A stretch of 34,474 nt of DNA from Psittacicella gerlachiana. GTDB taxonomy: Bacteria; Pseudomonadota; Gammaproteobacteria; Enterobacterales; Psittacicellaceae. The position numbers were made by a program, and so were the translations under genes. Positions 24,906-32,900 of the stretch are shown in pieces; position 1 is the stretch's first letter, and each line of letters begins with the position of its first letter. The DNA lies in the NCBI RefSeq assembly GCF_003585965.1, contig NZ_NRJF01000023.1, positions 1 through 34,474 on the forward strand. Direction: 5' to 3'. The notes under the pieces are model-generated. The model saw only the letters and a list, made by a program, of their open reading frames with translations. It had not been told where the DNA came from and did no database searches.

Positions 24906-24998
24906 TTACTTATGTAATCTTAAAGGTATTATCTTAGTTAGCTCGCCTCCTAAACCCCGTAGCAAGATTAACATTAAATCTAGTGCTAAATCTAACAT
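24906..24998 (-). CDS. Possible 30-residue hydrophobic small protein within a stem element
   Basis: The ATG at 24998 lies in the loop of stem element 4. The peptide starts Met-Leu-Asp-Leu-Ala-Leu, has a hydrophobic first half and a basic end (Leu-Arg-Leu-His-Lys). It could be a small membrane peptide, but no ribosome site precedes it. It resembles the frame at 24601-24699 in its second half. Confidence 0.2.
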   Translation of the reverse strand: MLDLALDLMLILLRGLGGELTKIIPLRLHK

Positions 24999-25042
24999 TA
25001 AAACAACTAGGTTAAACCCTCGAGGTTTAAGAGGCGAGCCAA
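24938..25042 (-). other. Stem element 4 of the intergenic array, folds best as minus-strand RNA
   Basis: Nineteen-base arms at 24938-24956 and 25024-25042 match at 17 positions. In minus-strand RNA both exceptions are G-U pairs, giving a continuous 19-bp stem; in plus-strand RNA both are A-C mismatches. This points to the minus strand as the functional RNA. An 11-codon frame (25062-25027) with an AGGGA site ends inside the 5' arm and could be a leader peptide. Confidence 0.6.
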
Positions 25043-25250
25043 CCGAAAATACATAGAGGCATGATTTTTTCCCTAGAAAATCAATAGAAAATTCAATAGA
25101 AAATAAAAACTAACTAGTAAAAAACTAGCTACATAAATAAAAAACTAATTAAGCAACAACTATAAAATATAACCTCAGTCGTAAAGTTTTTTCTTAAAAA
25201 TCTTTACCATGACATAATTTTTTTCGAATCCTTTCATATAGAGTCATCCT
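25043..25250. other. AT-rich stretch without visible gene
   Basis: It contains a short repeat of the type CAATAGAAAATT (about 25081-25105) and an ACTAGT-centred hairpin near 25112-25128. Nothing else is recognised. Confidence 0.35.
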
Positions 25251-25251
25251 C

Positions 25252-25333
25252 TATAATACATAAGTGTAGTGTAAATTTACTTTTATACTAACCGAGCCTA
25301 CCAGAATCTTATCCGTAAGATTCTGGTTTTTTT
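25252..25333 (+). ncRNA. Second short promoter-terminator unit, possible 70-nt RNA
   Basis: A TATAAT at 25252-25257 predicts a start near 25264. A perfect 11-bp hairpin (25301-25311 with 25316-25326, UCCG loop) followed by seven T (25327-25333) ends the unit. No frame of note lies between. The -35 is weak. It could be a small RNA or the 3' end of a longer plus-strand transcript. Confidence 0.5.
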
Positions 25334-25336
25334 ATA

Positions 25337-25345
25337 TGCTAAAAT
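25337..25345 (+). promoter_or_regulatory. Extended -10 promoter of lpxH
   Basis: TGCTAAAAT, overlapping the end of the upstream terminator tract. The predicted start near 25352 leaves a leader of about 22 nt. Confidence 0.55.
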
Positions 25346-25373
25346 AGAAATTAGCTCGATTTTGGTGTTTATT

Positions 25374-26819
25374 ATGACGAACAAACTTCCTTTTACTACG
25401 CAGGTAAGCAGTGACCAAGCTAACCTTAGCGTCTATAATTTTTTTATTAGTGACTTACATCTAGCTCCGCAAGCTGAAGAACTCTTAGCTAAGTTTAGTA
25501 ACTTTTGCCAAGAGTTAGCTACATTTGCTCGTGAGTCTAGTCCTCAACATCAACGTCACTTACGTTTATACATTCTCGGAGACTTTTTAGCTCTTGGGAT
25601 CGGAGACTTTGTCCCTGAATGGTTTATTCCTTACCAAAAACAACTTTTAGCTTTACAGCAGCAAGGGGTAGAAATTTTCTTTATGGGAGGCAATCGAGAT
25701 TTTCTCCTCAAGAAAAAATTTGCTCAGTCTTTTGGAGCAACTTATTTACCCGAGAACACTCTTGTTGACTTTAGTGCCAATGCACAAGGAGCCCAAGCGA
25801 GCTATAGTTTACTCAATCTTGAGTTTAGTAAAATCGATGCCAGCGAACCTCATTATCAAACCAATCAGGAGCTACGCCAAGAGTTACAAACTCGCCTCAG
25901 CTTAGCTTCAGATTTCTATAAGCTCAATCCCCAAGCGAGCAAACCTCTGGCAAGTTTACGCTTATGTCTCTGTCATGGAGATAATTTATGCCTTGGAGAT
26001 CAAGCTTACCAAAAATATCGTCGCTTTATTCGTTCTACTCTGATGCAAGTAGTAGAAAAATTAATTCCGACTTTTGTGGTTAAGGCGATTGCCAAAAAGA
26101 TTTCTCAAAAATCTAAAGCTAAACGTCAAGAACAAGAACAAATTTTGCAACGCCAAGCAGAAATAGATGCTACTTGGGGACAGGCAACTAAACTCGATCT
26201 CGCAGATATCGAACTTAACTATACTTCTTACCTTGGACAGGTAAGTCAAGCTAATCTCATGGTTTATGGGCATATTCATCGTCAACGCTTTCTTGGTTGG
26301 CAACAAGATACAGTTACCGCTTATGGGCAACAGTTTATTCCTATCACCTTTGGTAACTTAGATTCAACCTCTACTCAAACCTCAGAAGTATTTTGTGAAG
26401 TTGATCATCTCTACCCTTTACCCGTAGGCAAAATTCGAACTTTTACCGGTAACCAAGCTCTGCAAACTTTAAGTTGGGAGGCTTTAGATCAGCTCACGAA
26501 CCAAGGCTTTAAGCTTAACCCTGAAGATCCAAACTTTTATGCAGCTTCCATGGCAGATTGGCTCAGTACTGCTGATCTTACCCAGCAACAAGAGCACGAA
26601 CGTTCCCAAGTACAACTATGGCAGGCACAAATTCCTCAAGCTCAAGCTAAAGCTCAGCTTCAACCTGAAAAGGAAAACGAACGTCAACGTTTAGCTTGGG
26701 CCACCGAACTCTGTCAGCAACCACAAACCTCAACTTCGGTAGGCTTATTAGTACAACATGCCCGCAAAAATGGACAAACTTGTCAAGAATTTTCTTTTAC
26801 TTTTATAGAGTTACCTTAG
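25374..26819 (+). CDS. lpxH: Enlarged UDP-2,3-diacylglucosamine diphosphatase LpxH
   Basis: LpxH cleaves UDP-2,3-diacylglucosamine to lipid X in lipid A synthesis at the inner face of the inner membrane. I start at the ATG at 25374 (481 residues); a TTG four codons earlier is unlikely. All metal-site motifs are present: Ser-Asp-Leu-His (26-29), Gly-Asp (69-70), Gly-Asn-Arg-Asp-Phe (106-110), Cys-His-Gly-Asp (200-203) and Gly-His-Ile-His-Arg (299-303). The segment Leu-Cys-Leu-Gly-Asp-Gln-Ala-Tyr-Gln and the following helical cap match LpxH. It is twice the usual length of about 240: some 60 extra residues lie between the Asn and His motifs (about 126-190) and about 140 are added at the C-terminus (Gln/Ala-rich, 400-450). 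No second domain recognised. Confidence 0.88.
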   Translation: MTNKLPFTTQVSSDQANLSVYNFFISDLHLAPQAEELLAKFSNFCQELATFARESSPQHQRHLRLYILGDFLALGIGDFVPEWFIPYQKQLLALQQQGVEIFFMGGNRDFLLKKKFAQSFGATYLPENTLVDFSANAQGAQASYSLLNLEFSKIDASEPHYQTNQELRQELQTRLSLASDFYKLNPQASKPLASLRLCLCHGDNLCLGDQAYQKYRRFIRSTLMQVVEKLIPTFVVKAIAKKISQKSKAKRQEQEQILQRQAEIDATWGQATKLDLADIELNYTSYLGQVSQANLMVYGHIHRQRFLGWQQDTVTAYGQQFIPITFGNLDSTSTQTSEVFCEVDHLYPLPVGKIRTFTGNQALQTLSWEALDQLTNQGFKLNPEDPNFYAASMADWLSTADLTQQQEHERSQVQLWQAQIPQAQAKAQLQPEKENERQRLAWATELCQQPQTSTSVGLLVQHARKNGQTCQEFSFTFIELP

Positions 26820-26834
26820 GTAGCTCTATTTTTT
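26805..26834 (+). terminator. Terminator overlapping the lpxH stop codon
   Basis: An 11-bp stem (26805-26815 with 26819-26829, one G-U pair) followed by six T (26829-26834). The stem begins inside the last codons of lpxH, so terminating and finishing translation are coupled in space. Confidence 0.8.
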
Positions 26835-26854
26835 GTGCTTTAACTGCACAAAAA
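26830..26854. other. Second inverted repeat behind lpxH
   Basis: TTTTTGTGC (26830-26838) and GCACAAAAA (26846-26854) form a 9-bp stem directly after the lpxH terminator, just before the giant B promoter. Its first arm shares the T tract of the terminator. Confidence 0.5.
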
Positions 26855-26865
26855 GAGCTGATTAT

Positions 26866-26874
26866 TGCTAAAAT
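26866..26874 (+). promoter_or_regulatory. Extended -10 promoter of giant B
   Basis: TGCTAAAAT, identical to the element before lpxH. The predicted start is near 26881, about 65 nt before the giant B ATG. No good -35. Confidence 0.5.
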
Positions 26875-26946
26875 ATAGGGTAGGTTTAGAAATTAGGTTT
26901 CTCTAACCTAAACAACTATTAATCATTAATTTTCTGAGACAGCTAT

Positions 26947-29900
26947 ATGCAAACCAATCTGCCATATCGCTTACCAGTTTTTGCCTTTCATGGAAGTAAT
27001 TCGCTACTTGAACTCGCAAGTCAACTCCACGCTCAAGTTGAGCTTTATGACTTTGCTCAAGCCTATACTTACCGTGGCATTGCTAACTGGAAGTTTCATA
27101 GTTTACCGTTTCTCAGTGAACTAGCTCTTGACGGCTATCGTCAAAATACCGAACTTAACTATGTAGAGACCCCGCTTTTCCCTGAAAAAGTTTTTCAGTA
27201 TAAACTTATAGGTCGCCAAAGTTTACTAGCGGCGGCCGTACGCAAAACCATTCCTTTTGCTCAATTAGATAAGTCCCTATACAATCTCAACGTATATCGC
27301 TTAGCTTATGCTAATCTTTATCAAAACTTCCCTGCAGTACTGAGCCTTGAACCTAATCAACTCCAACCTCAATATTTAGGTTATCTACCGGCGACGCCAG
27401 CTCAGTCTTCAGAGATAGTTTATCCTTATCCGGTACTCGATGTAGATCGTTCTTACTTCCGCCGGATTATGCACTTTTATTATGGCAATGCTTACAATGT
27501 TGAGGATATGCAAGCACTCAACTACTTTGCGAGTTTAGGGCCAAAAGCTTCCCTCTACTTAAAAGACTATAACCAGCAACTTGCCAATTTTGATTTAATT
27601 TACCCCTTTAAACAAGGAGGTAATGAACTGGTAGTTAAATATTTCCAAGAGCAAATAGTTCCGCTCTCGCTAACTTCGCTAGAGAAATTTACTACCTACT
27701 ATCCACAACGCAAAGTAGCGGTGGGGTTACAATATCCGACTCCTCAGCAAACGAGTACTTTAAGTCCAAGTCTTGCCTTACCAGCAGAGATTCAAGAGCA
27801 TCTCCACCAGCTTGCTCCTTATGTAGGAGCAACCAAGGAACGTGAACCAGCAGGCTTTAAAGCCTTAGGGAGTTACCTCTACTTCCTCGAGTTAGCAGCT
27901 CTTGAACAGGAACAAACAAGAAACAATCAAGCAAGCAACAAAAAGCAAAGCAAAGCAACTAGCAAAAAGCAAAAACCAGCATTGATTTTGCAAGAGGTAT
28001 TTCCTCACTCTTACTTAGCTAGCACTTATCTTACCCAAGGGGTAATGGCACAAACCTATGGTCAACTAGCAAGCCAAAGTGCAAAAATTTGGCAAGCAAA
28101 TGAGAGCCAAAGCCTTGCAACCAAACTGCAAAAGCTAGCAACTTTTAATAAAAAAGCAGCCGGTAAAGCTCCGAAGAGCAAACAAATTGCTCAATTACTC
28201 GAGCAAGCTTTAGAGCAACGCCAAACCTTTGCTCATGCAGATTGGTTAAGACGCGAAAACCAATATCACCACTATGTAAGCTGGGCGAATCAATTTGGTA
28301 AACTTGCAGATATCAATCAGCTCGGTGAAGATCATGATTTTGATGATCGTCGAAGTAAAGAGTTTACTATTTCTCCCATGCTTGCAAGTAGCTATGACAC
28401 GAGTCTAAGTACTCCAAGTGCTTTAGATAAGGACTTCTATTTACTCAATAGTTATACCTTTGCTACCACCTCACGTCTGTTTGCCGAGTACAATCACTTT
28501 GGTTTAACTAACCCTTGGCATTTTGTGAATCCTCAAGCTCCTGTAGCTTTAACGGTGAGTGCTAACCAGCGTCTTACCCTAGCTCGTTATGAGGTGATCC
28601 ATCAGGATCTGCGCGTAACTCCATTAAATGCTCCAAGATATTTAGAAGATCCTTTAGCCTTAGCTTTTGAGCAGATTATCTATCGCACTCTATTAGTTAA
28701 TGCTCAACTTCGCAAAGACTTCTATACCGCATTATCTCCGTTTAGTGTGGCTAATGCTCAAGCTCTAGGCTCACTGCTTCCAACCGAGGAAGAACAAGAT
28801 AAGCAAGCAAATAGTAGTGTTCAAGAGCAAGCAAACAGCAGTGCTACAGAACAAACAAACTCTAGAGTTGTAGAACAAGCAAACTGCAATACTGATCTAA
28901 GCAAGGGATATCCGGTACAAAAACTCTTGTCGCCAGTGGCTGAAAAACTCTTAAATCAGCAAAGCTCTCAAGGTTTTGAGCTAGCATTAGAGTATCCTTT
29001 ATCGACTTGGTTACAAATGTTCCCTCAGCACCTCTGGCATTTCCGTAAAGCCAAAGAGGAGTTTCTTGGGGGCAAAACTCAAGGGCAAACTTTTGCAAGT
29101 TACCGCTTCTTAGGTGCAGTTTTCTATCAAGTTTCGGTCGAGCAATTACCTCGCGTGAGCTATCCTTATCTCCAACATCCGGATACAGCTCTCTATTTTG
29201 CCAAGACTTTATACTTACAAATGTGTGAAATTAGCAAAACTCTTCCTAAACGTAAGAGCTATGATAATTTACTCATGAAGTCTTTATATAACCGTAGTGC
29301 TTATCTTGCTCTGTTGGCGAACCATAGTTTTGCGAGCTTTAATGCGGGTACTAATACCGAGCCCCCAAGTTACTACTTACGTTTAACTTTAGATAACCTT
29401 GCTTATCCCATTGCCGAGGCAGAAGCTTCTCCTTTAGGAGCTGATTTTGACTATAGTTTAACGCCACTATATCTTGATGTATTTGCTCAAGAAGTAAAGT
29501 TAGCCCAAGAAAGTAGCTATCAAGCAAAAAATGCTCAAGCTCGTAAACAGGCACAACTACAGCCAGAACCTTTTGCGAACTATAAATCACCGCAAGAGTT
29601 ACTCACAAGCTACAACTTGCCAACGACAAGATGGCAAAATATTGCCAGTGCGACTCTAGATCCGCAGGTCTACACTTATGATGCTGATCCGTTTATAAAT
29701 CAGCTCCAATTTAGAAACAATCTTGATCCGTTTAACTACAGCGAAGCTCCTTTAATGCGTAATGCTTCGGATCTGTTTAATAACTATCCCCACTTTGCTG
29801 AGTTCTATGAACGTTTACATCTAGATTTAACTCTAACTAATAGTGTGTTCTTAGCGAGTAAAGAAGCAGTAGATGGGTACTTTACTACTCTAGGACAAGA

Positions 29901-32900
29901 ACTCAATGATAAGCTCACCTTTGTCAGTGAACAAATTCGTAAAGCTTTTGTGATCCCTAGCTTAAGTGAGCGTCAGCAGAGCTATCAGCAAAGAGATGCT
30001 CAACTAATTCTTGTTCCTCTACCCCTAAAAACCAAGGCTTCGCCTCTAGAGGCAGATCTCGAAGTTAAACTCCAAAAATGGCAAGTACATCTCACAGCTC
30101 AAGACTATGAGCAGGCTCTTACTAACTGGCAAAGTCAGCAACAGCTGTTAGCTTATCCGGTAGCTACCGATACTTTAGAACTGTGGTTTATTTACCAGCT
30201 CCTTGGAGCCGAGAACTTGCCTTTTGTGCAAACGGGATTAGATCAAATTAACTTAGCGTTATTCCTCAAAAGTCTTGAACCGGTAGTGCAACAGGCTTAT
30301 GAACTAAGTCCACGTGATCTCGAGCGTTATAAAACTTCATTTGCTCAAATGTTTGCTCGCTTAGGTCTAGAGTTAACCCCAGAGCAGATGCACGAGCATC
30401 TCCAAAGTTTAACTCCAGCCCAACTAGCAGAGTTTATTCACGCTGCTCGCATGAGTGCTCCTTTAGCCCCAAGGGCTAAAACTATCAACTTACCTAGGTC
30501 TTTAGCTTGGTTAAAGGATTTAGAGCATCAAGGTACTCCTAGTAACCTTGCTGAACTCGTCCAAGCTCTGACTGTTGAAGAAGTAGAACTGGCTATTGCT
30601 TATATTGCTCAACTAGATGGAATAACTCTGTGGCAAGCTAACTGGCAAGCCCAACAACAGGTGCAACAACAAGCCCAACTAGCAAGTAAAACTTTAGTTG
30701 CTCCCCATAATCCACAAGCTTTACAGACTCAAGCACAACTGGTAGTGAACCAAGTAGACACCTTTAGTGCTTACTTAAGTCCGGGCTTACGCTTAGCTCC
30801 AAGTACCAGCTACCCGCTTCTAAGCATGCAAGAGGTAATTAAACAAGAGTTACCTTTTGCCACGCAAATGGCTTTTTGTGATCTCCAATATGCAACTTTA
30901 GAGATGCCTAGTTTAGAGCAGTTTGCTCAAAGCCAACAAGCTTATCTCTGGCAAACTATCCTCCCATGGATGAGTCAAGAGCAACAACAAATACTTACTG
31001 CAAGTAAGTACCAGTTAGAGCAGGCTTTAACTCAAACTCTCTTTACCCCAGGACAAGGAACAAGACTATATCTTACTACTTGGAAAGAACAGTTAATAAA
31101 ACTCCTCAATATTAAAGGGGAAACAGCCTTAGCTTTACGTTGCTTAAGCCAACATCCAAGTAGAGTTTTTGCGGATAGCCTCGGGATTCTCTATCCACAA
31201 CAAGGATATAGAGCCAGCGATGCTCTTGTTGATGGTCTCTTTAGTCGTTTCCATATTTTTAGTGAGCAAGATCACGAACACACCAAGGTCGCAACTCTTA
31301 CTGGAGAACTAGAACTAGGTAAACTCAGCGCTCCGCTGTTAAATCTGTGGCAACAATCTGGGTTAACCTCGCAACAACTGGCACAGGTATTAGCTACCTC
31401 ACCAGAAACCGCTGGTTTACTCGAGAAGCAACGTCTTGCGCCAGGATTTGCTAACTACTTCCGTGCTTACCTTTACTTTGGGGTATTACCACAGCTCTTA
31501 GCCACTCCAGTATTCAACTTAGAGCAAATGCAACAACAGCTAGATAAGGCTGTAGAGTTTGCTCTCAAAGATCAACAGCAAGCTGCTTGGCTCAAACTAG
31601 AAATGACTACTCCTGAGTTAGTACACCAAGCTTATGCTTATACTTTTAACACGCTAAGTGAGTTAGCGGCTAAGCCTCAAGAGGGAAGTAAAATTCTCGC
31701 TCAAAGCATCGGCTCGCAGTTCTATCTGCTCAATGAACAAAATAAAATTGAGCCTTTAAAAGCTCAAACTATTGCAGAACTTGAAGGTTACTTTAAAAAT
31801 GTTTATTACCCTTTAAACTATGATTATCCACATACAAGCGTGAAGCAAATGTCAGCAAGATCCTTAACCTTAACCATGGATCCTAAGTACTTGCTCTTTA
31901 AAGGGTATTTAACCGGTAATCGTTACCTCTTTACCGTAGATGCTTGTCAAAAAGATCAGCTCCAAAAGTATACCTCTCGTAACTCTTTTGATTTCTCTTT
32001 TGAGTTAGAAACTGATAAACCACAGCCACCACTCCCAAAAATCTTTGACCTCATGTTTGAGGACTTTAATAAGTTTGTTAAAGATCAGGGAGAGGCATGG
32101 CAAAGCGAAAATCAATTATTGCAAGAGCCAAGAAAAGTTGGTACTCGCCACTATTATCAAAATAGCTCGAGTTACCAACTGCATCAAGTTCTCTCTAGTA
32201 ATTTACACCAGCAAGTTTTAAGATACTATCAACTGGGAAATCTCAATGTCCAAGATAACCCTCTTGCCAAACAAGAACTCTATTTTGTTCGCGACTATAC
32301 TAATCTTGGACTCTACAATAACCTGTGGTTAGAAATAGATAAAATTAATTTTATCTTTAACTCAGGAATCAAAGAAGCAAGCGTAAGATATAGCTTACCT
32401 CTATATATGCCTCTTGCCGATAATCCTGAAGTAGTTCTTCCTAACCCAGCTTATGTGAAGAGTTTAACCCCGACCCATATTGCACAGTTCCAGCAATTGT
32501 GGCAATTTAATCGTCAGTTCTTAAATCTTGACTACTACAAGACTTTAAATAAACAGGTTGCTAGTGACTATGCTCAGTTAATTGAGTTAATCCAAGCCCA
32601 AGACTTAAATCTTGCTCATTTCTACTTCTCGCAAGCAGGAGAAAAACTTTATCAACTATTCTTAAGTCAGACTTTTGCTGAACGTGAAGTAGCAAGAAAT
32701 CTTGTGTACCTTGAAGGACTTAACCAAGTACCTCAAGCTCTCTACTTACCAGCTCGTCCACTGCATTTACTCTATGCAACTAGTGAAGAAAGTGGCTACC
32801 ATGGTGAGCAAAGCCAAGAGATTATTGCCACCTTTAAGGCACATGCCCAAATTCTGCAACAAAAACTCTTTAATGCTTTACTGCGTCAATATGATTGGGT

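Noticed and set aside
23853-25373. Possible tRNA, 4.5S, 6S or known riboswitch in the structured region
   Set aside because: No cloverleaf, no conserved SRP loop and no riboswitch core could be recognised by eye; a covariance-model search would be decisive.
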